Below are positions 10,296 to 21,419 of a stretch of 64,000 bases of DNA, piece by piece (positions within the stretch are counted from its first letter, which is position 1; every line of letters starts with the position of its first letter). The stretch lies in contig JBNGIQ010009281.1 in the NCBI GenBank assembly GCA_049999765.1, positions 132,462-196,461 on the forward strand. The letters are read 5' to 3'. The position numbers were made by a program, and so were the translations under genes. The DNA comes from Phaeoceros laevis (taxonomy: Eukaryota > Anthocerotophyta > Anthocerotopsida > Notothyladales). Under the pieces are notes generated by a model. That model did no database searches and was not told the DNA's origin. It saw only the letters and a program-made list of their open reading frames with translations.

Positions 10296-11162
10296 TCATC
10301 CCCCCTTTTCAGCTGCAATTGAGCAGTCGAGGGCGTCCCCTGTGGCAGCAAGTTCTCGAACATGCTCGGAATAAGACGGTGATCCAACATGCTCGGGAAA
10401 GGATCTCGATGTAGCGGACGATCTGCTGGATGTGCCCCCATTCGACGACCTTGATGAGCCTTCCGTGATAGTGTCCAGAGGTGGTTGCCAGAGAATAGCC
10501 CGGTTCCGCCTCAGCCTAATCTGCGGTCTGGCTTTTCCAACTGACGGACACCTTCGCAAAATTGGCCTGGGAGCTGGAGGTGCTAGAGCCGCACCTGCCG
10601 CAATCCTCGCAGCTGCTGCCTCGTCGCCGGTTTTCGTCAGCATATCTTTAGGAACTACAAACTGCATGGAGGATTCCAGCGATGTTAGCATACTGGACCT
10701 GGACTTGGATCTTCTCAATACTACCTTCGTGGAAGGCTTCTTGATCCTCTTGCGCATCACTGGCTTGGCCGCGCTCCCCAGCACCCTGTCCAGGTACTCC
10801 TTCGGGATCTTGAACTGTAAGGAGGACTCCGGTCCCTTGGCCGACTTTGCGCTGCTGCCCGATGTCCCAGGCTGGGGGAGCAGGAAATAGACCTCCCCAG
10901 GCTCCAGCCAGGCAGTAGTGGACAGAATCTGGCCCTTCTGCTTCAACAGCAGCGCACTGGCGTGGCAGATCCTGAAATGCGGATTCGTGGCCAACACCTC
11001 CGAACACCTGATTCTCCCGGGGAACTCCATCACCTGCCCGTCCCTCCGCACCACCACCACCGGGCTGGTCTCCTCCTCTGCCCCGCAGGTGCAAATCTTC
11101 ATGCAATTGTGCACAGATTCTTGAAACATCTCCACCGGACTCAGGAACGTTGGCCGATTCAT
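10296..11162 (-). CDS. PADRE-domain (DUF4228) protein, intronless
   Basis: A single open frame of 288 residues from the ATG at 11162. An alternative ATG at 11102 (MKICTCGAEEE) would leave the domain whole. The conserved part is N-terminal: VVVVRRDGQVMEFPGRIRCSEVL, then a stretch ending GEVYFLLPQP, which matches the DUF4228/PADRE layout (ligand-like sheet ending in Y-F-L-L-P). The remaining two thirds is Ser/Arg/Pro-rich and probably disordered, with two related blocks, SLQFKIPKEYLDRVLG and SMQFVVPKDMLTKTGDEAA, suggesting an internal duplication of a short motif. Family knowledge: PADRE genes in land plants often respond to pathogens and abiotic stress; the molecular function is unknown. A TATA-like box lies about 355 bp upstream of the chosen ATG. 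Confidence 0.82.
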   Translation of the reverse strand: MNRPTFLSPVEMFQESVHNCMKICTCGAEEETSPVVVVRRDGQVMEFPGRIRCSEVLATNPHFRICHASALLLKQKGQILSTTAWLEPGEVYFLLPQPGTSGSSAKSAKGPESSLQFKIPKEYLDRVLGSAAKPVMRKRIKKPSTKVVLRRSKSRSSMLTSLESSMQFVVPKDMLTKTGDEAAAARIAAGAALAPPAPRPILRRCPSVGKARPQIRLRRNRAILWQPPLDTITEGSSRSSNGGTSSRSSATSRSFPEHVGSPSYSEHVRELAATGDALDCSIAAEKGG

Positions 11163-11514
11163 GCAGCTCCCCCTCCGACCTAATCCCCGTGCCTTGCAGT
11201 CCACGTCCAGCTCCAAAGATCCGCGCAACAAGTAAAACTGGCTGGATCCTCGCTCGCAACCTGCAACCTAATTTCCCGCCATTTCTGATTGCCTCTGCAA
11301 CTCCAGGCAGAAGAGCCTCAATTCAATTCCTCCAGAGCAATGCGACGAAAATCACCCCGACAATGTGCGGCTGTGGCAGCCGGAGCTGCGCCTTGCACGG
11401 GAGTAGACTAGGATCGAGTCGAAGGGGCGACTCCAGCCCAGGCGCTGCACGTCAGCCGGAAAAGCGACCAGCAAGTGGAGCAACGCATCAAAAGCGTCAG
11501 GGTGTGGCACAGCC

Positions 11515-11522
11515 TATTTATA
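11515..11522 (-). promoter_or_regulatory. TATA-box candidate for the PADRE gene
   Basis: The minus strand reads TATAAATA here, inside GATATAAATAGG, 353 bases or more upstream of the chosen ATG at 11162. The implied leader of roughly 320 bases is plausible. No other TATA-like site is as good between the two points. Confidence 0.45.
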
Positions 11523-11824
11523 TCGGCAGATGGGCGACTGCGGAGCTATCCTTCCATTTTCGTAAGGCTTGAGTCGCTTGCCCATTCGAAAGTCGACCAT
11601 AATACCACATTTACACTAGCTGCCTCGTCCTGTAACTCCTGTTGGTCGCTCTGTCCACTGGTTGAGTAGTCTAGTAGTAGTAGGATGATTATGGTGTTTT
11701 AGCCAACTCCACATGGGAATTGAACACCCCATCAGGTTTTTCGACCGGCGACCAGGAGCCCCCGTCCAGGGATTGCAAGAAACAACCGGGAGCCCCCGTC
11801 CAGGGACCTTGGTCTGTCTACATG

Positions 11825-11902
11825 TTGGGGCTACAACCGCGAAATTGCTGGCAATCTACCTTTTGGGGCTACAACCGTGAAAATTGCTGGCAATCGACCT
11901 TT
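11825..11902 (+). repeat. Direct tandem repeat, about 38-bp unit, two copies
   Basis: TTGGGGCTACAACCG.GAAA.TTGCTGGCAATC.ACC is present twice head to tail (from about 11825 and 11863). Just upstream, GGAGCCCCCGTCCAGGGA occurs twice (about 11756 and 11790). The surrounding 11163-12537 region holds no other recognised gene, only the PADRE promoter and a CT microsatellite near 12175. Confidence 0.75.
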
Positions 11903-12537
11903 GGGCGAGCGATACTGTACGTCGTGCCCTGACATTCCGGCTGGGGATAGAGTAGTCCAAATGAAGATACTACTGTATTTGTATTGAGTGGCGTCGTGGT
12001 CCAAAACTCCGCGCGGACGCCGCGGAGTGGTGTGCTGGTAAGGCTGATCCATGCACTGAGAAACGACAAGCTGGGTATGAATCGCGAGGCGCACTCCTCA
12101 ACCTCCCAAGTAAGTAGCTTGCGTTTTCCAGTGCGGTATCCCGGATACAAGGCCAAGCACGCAAAATCATACCTCTCTCTCTCTCTCCAGGAGCATTGGA
12201 ACTCGGGGCATCTGATTGACTGATTGACCTGATGGACTAGTAAATCATTGACAGCAATTTCCTACCTCAGCAGGTTTGCCAGGTGGGAGTCACTCCGCGC
12301 AGTTGTGTGCCAGCAGGCACCTCTGTCATAATCTCTTCCATTGAGTCTGGAAGAGTTGTGCTGCCCTTTGTTCCACATTCGAGCTCCGAGGCCTTGTTTG
12401 ACGAGCCAAGAATGTTGGAAAATGCACTCTGAAGGGACAGCACTTGTTAGGGTTTCAGAGGAAATGACTGAGGAGGAAGCTGAATCAAGGAAAGGGGTCC
12501 GATTGCTTGTTTGATTGTAGAAAGCTTGCATTGGAAG

Positions 12538-15303
12538 ATGAGGGGGGGAGGGCACACCCAACCCGAGAAAGGCTTTCTGGATAGCATCATGGCTGCACAT
12601 CCTGCAATGTTTGGACGGGTGACACAGAAAGCGACGCTGCTCCGTTTCCAAGTGTTGTTGTCGGAGGTTGTGGAGGGCGATGAAGGCTCCCCAGCTCGCC
12701 TGGTCCGCCACAAATACCGTCTGGATCAAGAGTACTTCTGGCCCGCTAGGTGCAATAACCAATGTCCTGTCTGCCAAATTGTCTTCTTGTATGAATTCTC
12801 TTGCATGGGTGCGTTTCTCTAAGTATTACGCGGAATGCTGGGCCTGACATGATTCCTGTGGAGTTACCAGTGCAATCAAGCTTTGCGGAGCTGTGGCTGC
12901 TGTTCAGAAGGTTGCTCATCTCAAAGAGCTGCTTGGTAGATTACATCCTCAACATGCACTGTTCTTGGTGTGAAGTGAGAGAGACGGTGAAGTGTCTGGC
13001 GACTTAGCAGCGTCTTCAGCTGATTTCTGTAAATTGTGCTTTTGCATCATAGGTGTGGACATGAACTACACGACTCCTTTGACGCTTTTTCCACTTTTTG
13101 AGGATGAACCAGAGGAGGAGGATGATCCTTCTAATCTGGATAACCAGAACATCACCATTGCCCATGAGATTCGTAAGATATTTCTGGTATAAAGTTTCTC
13201 ATTTGCTGTAATGCTTGCACGGTAGCATACCGTCCAGCTTCCGGTTCATCAAGAAATGTGTTCATGGTTCCAGCTTTGACGTGTGCTCACTCTGATTTTT
13301 GTCAGGTGTCAGACAACGCTGCATTTAATCGTCTGTATAACTTCGTAGGTCATCATGAAATGAACAGAACTATGTGAGTAGTGCAAATGTGGCCACTGAC
13401 TCAACTTGATTCCAGTTCAGGATGGGGAAATAGTGCAGCTCGTCGTGCATTATGACTAAAAGTGTATACTAAGCTTTCTTCCAATTGTTCCAGGTGGAGT
13501 CTTGGGTTGTTGAGCGTGAGGCTCCAGGACCGTCTGTTTTGTACATCAGAAGAGAACCGCTTCTGCTCACCTGTTGGTTTGAAGTTGCAAGATAGAACTC
13601 TCACTTTGCCGCCTAAGAGGAGCAACCTAGTTGTCCCTGACAACAGCGCTTTGCCAGGAGTCCGTGTTGGGTCCGCTTACGTCACAGAGGATGGTCAGCT
13701 GGTTTGTATCGGAGTGAGACATTGTTTCCATCCCTTCTTGTTCTTTTTAATGTAGAGTGGCTTAATACTTTGGACAACGTATGTAGGTTCCAGAGCCAAT
13801 GGACTTTTCTAAGAAGAACTACATGAGTCTGCTTGACTTGCAAAACTTGCTTGTTAAGCTGGTTCGAAGAGATATCGAGGTTGGGAAATGAACTGCCTGC
13901 CCTGACTGGATTTCATTTTCACGCAGCAATATTATTTCCTTTGGAGCCTTCTAAGTTTGTCCGCTTGTTGTTGTTGGTGAAGCTAGACTCACCTCCACTG
14001 AGGATTGGCGAGGGTACACGGATGCTGCTAATGGAGGCAATGAGTCAATACCCAGCAGATTCGAGCAATCCGAAGTACAATAAGTCTGAATACCCGGATG
14101 ATTATTGTAAGGTGTGCTAATGTTTTGTCTGGCTGGAGAATCAAACCACAGGCCTTTTCCAATTTGGCTCTTTTGACCGACAAGTTTGCCTACCAGTTTT
14201 TGCTTCCAGGCCTTTCTCGGGTCCGCTCTAAAGGAGCATTGCGAATATTTAATAAGCCAGGTCGAGCTTATGGTTTCACTGTCGAGAACTCGTAATGCTC
14301 TTTCCCAAGCATTAGTTGCTCTCACATGACATAGCCAAAGCCCAGACAAGTTGTTTAGTCGCTGGTTGCTCTTGTTTGTGAAATGATAAGTGCTGAAGTG
14401 TTATGTTTGTGCAGATATGTATTTGACATTGAGACTGGACGGTCCTTTTTTCTGTCCGCCGTACTCTACACCAACAGAAATGGTATTCTGAATGACGATA
14501 AATACGAGTACACGGATGTTGCGGATCGAGTCCTGGCTGATCTTGGAGAAGTTGTTGCTCGAGCTGTGTGGCAAATTCCTCCTTGTGTCCCAAATTTGTC
14601 ATCTCCTTTTGATTGCATACCTTCAAGCATGTGGGCTGTCTGCAGTTGCCCTCTGGTGCAGGAAAGCCCACCAGCTGTTGATCACCATCCCATGAATACA
14701 GACGAATCTAAGGGCAGTGATGTAGAAGTTGAATTCTCTTGCACAGGAGCAACAGGTTACTATGATGCAGAAGCCAAGGTGAATGATCTTGGAGAAGTGC
14801 ATGGTAAACTGGCTCTTTCAAAAGATGTCGGCTATGTCGGCTACGCAGATTCTGCACAAGTTGAGCTTTCTTCTTTGATAGAAACCACCCATGAGTTCCA
14901 GCTTCCTACTTGCTCAGAGCCCATGGTTCCTTCTTGCTCAGTCAAAACCACCGATCTTTCACCAACAGGGCCGCAGACTTATGGGTCTAGCTTCCCAGAC
15001 CTTCCCCTGTCCTTTCATGCCTTCTCATCACCTGAGATGCAAACCCCGGCAGATCAAATACTGTCAAGGCTGTCCAGTATGACTTTCGCGTACTCCTTCC
15101 ACCCCGTCTCTGCGGGGAATGGTATCGTAGATCCAACTGCTGACGCCGGTTCTGCCCATCTCCCTGCTCCAGCCGTTGTCGTCCGTCCTCAGCATGACCA
15201 CGGCTTGGCTCTTAATTCTGAGCCTCTTGATCAAGTGGATGCGTATTCGCCTAGGAAGACCAGATCACTCAGAGCATGCTACAGGTACTTTTTAGATGCC
15301 TGA
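12538..15303 (+). CDS. Class A beta-lactamase-like serine hydrolase with long C-terminal extension
   Basis: Nine exons: 12538-12749, 12871-12935, 13053-13186, 13306-13373, 13494-13701, 13787-13879, 13983-14111, 14185-14291 and 14415-15303; phases agree throughout, 634 residues. The three class A/PF13354-type motifs are all present. SxxK is Ser71-Ala-Ile-Lys74, formed across the exon 1/2 junction in YFWPAS/AIKLCGAVAAV. SDN is 139-141 in VSDNAAFNRLYNF. The KTG equivalent is Lys327-Pro-Gly in RIFNKPGRAYGFTVENS, followed by GRSFFLSAVLYTN. Beyond about residue 395 lie some 240 residues of low-complexity, Ser/Pro-rich sequence with no recognised domain. I recall related uncharacterised serine hydrolases in bacteria and plants; activity and substrate are unknown. 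Further 5' exons are possible, as no signal peptide is visible from the ATG chosen. Confidence 0.8.
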
Positions 15304-18300
15304 GGGCGTGAGACTGTCGTCGGATGTATGTGTGTTATTCAGAATGCAGGTTCACCGTACTGCATAATAGTGCATGTAGCTGTTGACTGATCCTGTCAGT
15401 AGTAAGTCCTGCTATGCTAGGAAGTTGTCTGTTCCAAGTCTTTTGCCGTTTCCGGCTCCTGCTCCTTTTTTATGCCAGGGCTTCAGTCTCCTCCGCTAAT
15501 GCCGTTTCTGGTGCATGTCCGACTCCGAAAATCCTAGAAATAGCTGTTGCGCAAACGGACCAATACATCCTTACCTGGATAAGACCGTCCTCCGTCCTGC
15601 CACCTATACTATTCCTGCCACCTATACTAACAGAAAGTCAGTTCATAGTGCCACTGCTGAGAAAGAGAGAGAGAGATAGATTCGTGTGCGTGCTTGGCCG
15701 GTGTATCGGTCAAATAGGGAGGCTGTGACGCCGTCAAACAGGTAAATTTCAAACGCCCATATTTCATGCCAGAATCTACTTATTACCCTGTACTGGCTAC
15801 TGAGGCAGTAGAAGAAGTTTTTTCTGGTGTTTGTTGCGGTGTGGTCTTTACCCCAAGCAAGATGAATAAACTTTCCCTCCCCGTGTCGAGTTTTGTATGA
15901 TTATGGTTACTGACAATTCTTTGGCCTTTCGCTTATGGGCTCTTCATCCGTGATCCCAGGACCTTAGACTCCTAGTTGTGCCGAATGTCATTCTTTCCAC
16001 CAATACCATCAGTCTTATCTCCATCATGTCTTTAGGCTTGCCGGAATTACAACCGGTTCTCATCATTTCATGGCTAGCCCATTGTACATATGCATCAACC
16101 TGTACATCGCACTGATAGACCTTGTTTGCCGAACTATCGCTTCACTTTCCAGCGTGCAGGTGCCAGATTTTGAGCCTCAAGTGCAAACGGAGTTCTTTCC
16201 GCCTCAAATCAGCTTACAAGTATGATCCGCTGCAAAAAATCCTTCTTTCCACGCCATCACAGAGGAGACAGGTTCTACCTGCTGATCCCCGAGAAACGGC
16301 ACGCTGTACAAGATGGACAGCTCGTCCGCATCAAAACCCTTGACATGTGGTAGATTTCCTATCCCTGCCCTTTCAACTTGTGTATCATAGACTCATAGTG
16401 CAACAGTAGACCTGGTGTACTCTCAGGAAAATGTGGCGAGTGGAGATAGTCCACAGGATGAGGGCAACTGCGATTTCCGTAGGACCATCAGCAGAAGTCC
16501 CGAGAGGAGCGTTCAAGAACTTGCTTACGCGAATGCAGGTTCTTAAACGCGCAACAACTGACGCGGGATTCCCGATTTTGCCGAGGGAAGCACCAGCTCT
16601 TCCGGTTTCTCATCACACGCGTCCGGATGGCTAGGAAGAGCAAGCTCCCGAGTTCCGTACAGCATCCTTGAAATAACCAACATTCGACTTCAGCCTAGCT
16701 CGTGGCCTCTGTTCGGAATTTCTGAAGGTGAGATTTCCACCACAACATGCAGGGGAAATATTCGCTTATGCCGGTACTTCTTACTTGCTTTTCTTCACAG
16801 CTGTACTGTAGTTTGTAGTGGACAACATGATATCTCACTCTTTGTCATATGTGCACCGTCTGCAGACTCTGCACCTGAAGACAAATGGAAGTCTCCAAGG
16901 AAGCAAGATCAGTTCGCTTGGGCCCCGCCAATGGCTAAAAGCTCCGCTATTTTCCGCAACTCCAAGTTTACCGCTATTCCCAGAGTCTGTGCCAGTCTAC
17001 TTGACAATGTTTGCTATTCGTGTCCGTTTCCATTTCCGTCTGCGTGGCAGCTTACGTGAGCATGAGCAGGGATCCGAAGGTGCAAAAGGTGGCGTGCTTC
17101 TCTCGTGGCCTGCATCGGAGTCTGGGAAAGCGCATCACAGTACTAGATTAGTATTGTATGCGGTCACTCAAAGGCCCTAGGTATCATTGCCCTCCCCAGG
17201 TACGTTGCCTTGGCCATAATCACTGCCTCCCAGCTGCCCCAGGAATCACACAAGGCTCGTCTAGCCGGTTCCAGGAATCCTGCACAGAATGCTGCGCCTG
17301 CCCTCCCTGGCTGATTCGTGTTGCATCCCCCTTTTCATGCATCGGTAGTTGATGGAGCCCCCTGGCTGGACTCATCATATGCCTTTGCCTCCTCAAATTC
17401 AGCGATGTGGGGTTGCAATCTCCTAACTGCGGTTTGATGAGGTGGAAGCAGGCCAGGATAATAGGCAGTTTCGGCGAGGATGTAGGCATTTTTTACTGGA
17501 CAGGACTTTCCACGGAAAAAGGAGGAGAAATGAGTACCCTGGGCCGCAACAAACTGTCCGGCTGTCAGTGCGGGTGAAGTATCGCAGAAGACGTGTGATA
17601 CCACAGTATTATCTTGTGCTGTGTTTCGCGCCTTTGGTGGACCATTCGCCCGTATGTGAGGCAGCCAGTAGTCTCACTTTGCGGCTACTGAAGTCAAGAA
17701 CGTTCTCAGGTGTAGATCCTTGGTCCTCGCGAGGGTTGGGATGGAACGGCACATGGGCCTGGGTCAGTAGAGCGTCTACACATCCACGAGGCAGGCCGGC
17801 AATGGGGTCGTGAGAAAGCGGTGGGGTATAAGGGTAGCTGAGCTGCTGACAGGAATAAGTGCCGATTGGCCAACATCGGGGGCACGCAGCGTCCATCCCT
17901 CCTCTCTGCAGCAGGGGAGACTGCACTGTTCTGCACTGCACCGAACTCGAGGTTTCGTCGCTCTCCTCTGCAGCGACAACCGCCTGCAGTCGGTCAGGAG
18001 GGGCGGTGCGGTCTCGTTGGAGGAGTGGTTGTGCCAGTCTGCAGTCTCCGAGGACGAAGTCAGCTCTCTTCACTCCGCCAAGCCCCCGGTTTGGTGAGGA
18101 GCGGAGCAAGAGGGGCAGATTCAGCTGCTGGCGGACGGCAATTTGCGACCAGAGCGAAGCTGGGAAGGGAAGGAAAGGAAAGAGGAAGATTGCGAGTGGG
18201 ATGTGAAGACGGAATTTCAAGAAGGCTCTGACCAGTGTGGATTGTGGAGGATTTCAAGCGCTCGTTCGCCACGGTGCTCTACTGCTGCTGGGTCGCGCTT

Positions 18301-18686
18301 CGAGGCAAGTATCAGAGCGGAGTGGATGTGTTGATCCTTCCAAGGGAAAAAAGATCTTGTGCCCATGCGTTTTTTGGTGTGCCGCATTGGAGGAGAGGAT
18401 TTGCAGCAGCATCACGGAGGTTGTCGAGCTCGATGGTGGAGCGGCGCGGTGCGAGAAGGTGATTGATTGTTTCATTGTGCAAAATTCTACAATTGTGGCG
18501 GAGCGTGGATTTGGAGGAGCAAGTGATTAGGTGTTCTGTCTGGAGTGGAAGCGTGGCGGAGTATTGGAAGAAATTTTGTTCTCATGACCGGAGAATCCCA
18601 GGAACAACTTGTCACTGACGCCCCCACAGCAGGTTGAGCTTTCTTGCTGCTGTTGAACAGTCTGCTTGCTTGCTGGCTTGCCGGCT
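15304..18686. other. Long intergenic stretch, one doubtful gene remnant
   Basis: The first part carries the 3' region of the serine hydrolase gene. A short direct repeat, CCTGCCACCTATACTA, occurs twice near 15600. On the plus strand around 16220-16345 a frame reads IRCKKSFFPRHHRGDRFYLL then IPEKRH, whose FYLL.P ending recalls PADRE proteins, but no N-terminal half could be found. The stretch 17800-18680 is G/C-richer and is probably the promoter and leader of the gene at 18687. No other gene is supported. Confidence 0.45.
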
Positions 18687-19010
18687 ATGGCTACGCTTCA
18701 GAAAGGCATCACGTTCAGGCGGCAGGGATCGTCCGGCTTGAGCTGGGCCGACAACTGGACCTTCACGGATGACGGGATGAAGCCCAACGATGCGGCGGCC
18801 GTTCACCACCACGAGGAACCGGCCACGGGGCCGATGGCGCCGGAATTCAGGGTAGGCAAGGTGAAGATGCCCAAGCCGGAGAAGCCGGGCACGGCACGGG
18901 CTGCCCTTGCCCGCAGCGTCAGCGTTGGACCGTCGCAACAAGAGCAGAGGAGGAAGAAACCGTCGGGATTCGCTTGGCTCAAGCAGCTTTGGCGAAAGTC
19001 TAAGAGCTGA
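18687..19010 (+). CDS. Small plant-type FRRQGSSG protein (DUF4666-like)
   Basis: A single-exon frame of 107 residues starting ATGGCTACGCTTCAG. The N-terminus MATLQKGITFRRQGSSGLSW matches the conserved start of small land-plant proteins I associate with DUF4666, about 100-125 residues long. The C-terminus is basic and Ser-rich (ARSVSVGPSQQEQRRKKPSG, then FAWLKQLWRKSKS) and could be an amphipathic helix. No membrane segment or catalytic motif is visible. Function is unknown. The start is fixed by the conserved N-terminus; the open frame upstream begins with TTG only. Confidence 0.78.
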   Translation: MATLQKGITFRRQGSSGLSWADNWTFTDDGMKPNDAAAVHHHEEPATGPMAPEFRVGKVKMPKPEKPGTARAALARSVSVGPSQQEQRRKKPSGFAWLKQLWRKSKS

Positions 19011-19319
19011 GGAAGCTTCCAACCGCGGCCACGCAGGTTACTACCCCTTCGCTTCTATCGGTCCCTATGTTGGAGCTCCCAGATTCTTCCCAGCCTGAAC
19101 GGACGAACATGTGTAGATATAGGCTCTTAGCTTTGCTGGTAGAGGCAGCAACTATTATCCAGGGGGGAGGGGAAAATGTTTATTTATGTTTGCTCAGGGT
19201 AAGCTATGTAATATGTATGACCACACTGCAGGGAATGGAGCTGCTGCTTGTGCTAACCACATGTAACAGGGTACATACTTACGGCCAGCCGGGAGACCCT
19301 GGCTTGTGCCCTCGCAATA

Positions 19320-19800
19320 GCCCGATGGTACCCTGGAAGCGCACTAGTTTATGGAAGTGCACTAGTTTACCCAATGGTACCTGGAAGTGCACTAGTTAGT
19401 TTCTGGGAGTGCACTAGTTTACCCAATGGTACCCTGGAAGTGCACTACTAGTTTCCGGGACTACTTCATAGAAAGTGGGAATGGGTTAGTAGCATTACAC
19501 TATTGCTGAATGGTTGTTCTATTATGTGCTTCAAGTAGTGCAATATCCATGTTTGTAATATCCATGTTTGACATTTGCAAGGAGTACACGAAATAACAAT
19601 AAACAGACCTTGGCGTGTGCTCTCGCAGTCCCAATGGTACTTGGAAGTGCACTAGTTTATAGAAAGTCAAAATAGGACACTAGCAATAGACTATTACTAC
19701 ATGGTTGTTTTGTTACATGCTTCAAGTAGTAAGGTAATATCTGTGTTGGACATTTGCAAGGAAGGAGTACTAGAAACATAATAATATACAAGGAAGCATA
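19320..19800 (+). repeat. Irregular direct repeats (GGAAGTGCACTAGTTTA family) in AT-rich DNA
   Basis: The motif CCAATGGTACC.TGGAAGTGCACTAGTTTA recurs about five times between 19320 and 19670. A larger unit of roughly 190 bp, with landmarks TGGTTGTT.T.TTA.ATGCTTCAAGTAGT and TTGGACATTTGCAAGGA, appears at about 19430-19620 and again at about 19630-19790. No coding signal. The region from 19011 to 21400 is otherwise AT-rich and without genes. Confidence 0.7.
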
Positions 19801-21419
19801 ACAATATGGAAGTAAGCATAACAATATGGAAGTACATGAAGCATAATAATATACAACTTGATAGCCAGAGTGACTGAATTGAAACTTGGTTTCAAAGTTA
19901 ATTTTGTTAGGTAGGATTCCATTTTTAGACTTTATAAGCACCCATGAACATATTACAGGTGAACTTTGTAGTCTAGATTTAAGTCTTCGATTCAATTCAT
20001 ACTAGTCCAAGTGCCTAAACCCCACCATTATCTGAGCATATGAGAAGTAGGCCTATTTTCATGTAAGACCTAGTTCGTGGTGTTTTGTTCGGCGTGCTCG
20101 ATTCCCATGTGGAGTCAGTTAGCATGACCTCCCCTACTACTACTACTGTAACAGTTGTCAGAGTAGTTCTACTCTAACAACAAACAATAGAGTGGCCACA
20201 ATGGAATCAATCAAGCTTCTTAGCCCTTGAAGTGAAGCCCTTTATTAGATATGAAACCTTCTTTCGTGGCCCCAAGTAAGAACAACGGGCGCAAATGAAA
20301 TTGAGTTGTCAGGCAATATATTGCAAAAGTATACAAATGGTATTTAAGAGTATCAAATTAAATTACCGCCATATATTGTTTTTGGTTTTTCTACCCTAGT
20401 CATCAATAAGTTTATGAAGATGTTATCAAATCAAAGCGACGCTATGTAATACGCTATTAGTTTGGTGAAGAGTTTTATGCTTTTTTATGGCAACTTAGTT
20501 GCGGTTAGTTTGGAAATGGAAGTGCATTTCCACACGTTTCCCTATGTTTCATATTTTTTGGGCCTTTAGTACGGAAACGCGAGGAGCATGATTTAATTGA
20601 TATTTTAGAAATTATAGGTAAATTAATATCTAAGCAAGAACCTGCAAACAGCGAGACAGGTGGATGGGGAAGGGACGCGCACCAGACGGCACATACGGTG
20701 GAAGGTGGGAAAGACAGGTCAAGCATGTGAAATTTTGGTGTCGCAAGCCACTCACATGTCTTTGAAGTTAGTAAGGGGGCAAAATGCATTTCTGTTTTGT
20801 TCAAGTCATTCTCCCCTTTCGGATTTAGTTTTTTATTTGATCAAAGATTTTTCTAAAAACCAGTTCGAAACAAGAAACTTCGATGCGCCCGAAACACATT
20901 TCCTTGGTGATGGAAACGGGTTTCCATTAACTAAGCTTGGCAACACCTTTTATGGATAAAAACATAAAGAATACATTGTTGGGACTACTAAGTTTTTGCA
21001 CCCACTCACTTTTACATCGCCATCCTCTATTATGTTCTAGGGAGTCATGGATAAGAATTACAATAGATATTATAGGAGATGGATAATTATGAATGGAATC
21101 TACCGCTCACAATCTGCTACCCCACCCTTTCTTTGCTTCTGAATCAGTGCGTGTCCTTTTGCTTTCACTTGGATGCTCTCCTATTTGCTGAGAGCCGTTA
21201 TTCGCTGAGAGCTTATTCGACCGCCACTACACACTTCTACATCTTTTGCACCAGCTCTTGTACTTCAGATTCCTAACCTTGTATTTGGTGCTCTTGGCAA
21301 TCACCCAATTTTGATACTTAGTCGACTCAAAGAATTCATGTGGCACACGCAACCGCAAGCTATAAATCTTCAATTTCAAAGCCTTGTTGTCATGGTCGCA
21401 ATCTGAAAAAGGGTTACAT

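Noticed and set aside
12262-12777. Minus-strand open frame of 171 codons
   Set aside because: It is the antisense shadow of exon 1 of the serine hydrolase gene, which has real homology on the plus strand.
12833-12969. Alternative exon 2 (AAG/TATTACGCGG to TTGGT) for the serine hydrolase gene
   Set aside because: It stays open but turns the active-site SxxK into SITR; the 12871-12935 exon restores SAIK followed by a family-like LCGAVAAV and fits phase.
17609-18530. Several overlapping open frames on both strands
   Set aside because: Overlap in all frames reflects GC-rich composition; none shows domains or splice context.
20509-20945. Possible MITE with TTAGTT..GGAAA-type inverted ends
   Set aside because: Ends match only weakly (about 12 of 20 bases) and the apparent GGCAAC flanks are too short to count as a target duplication.
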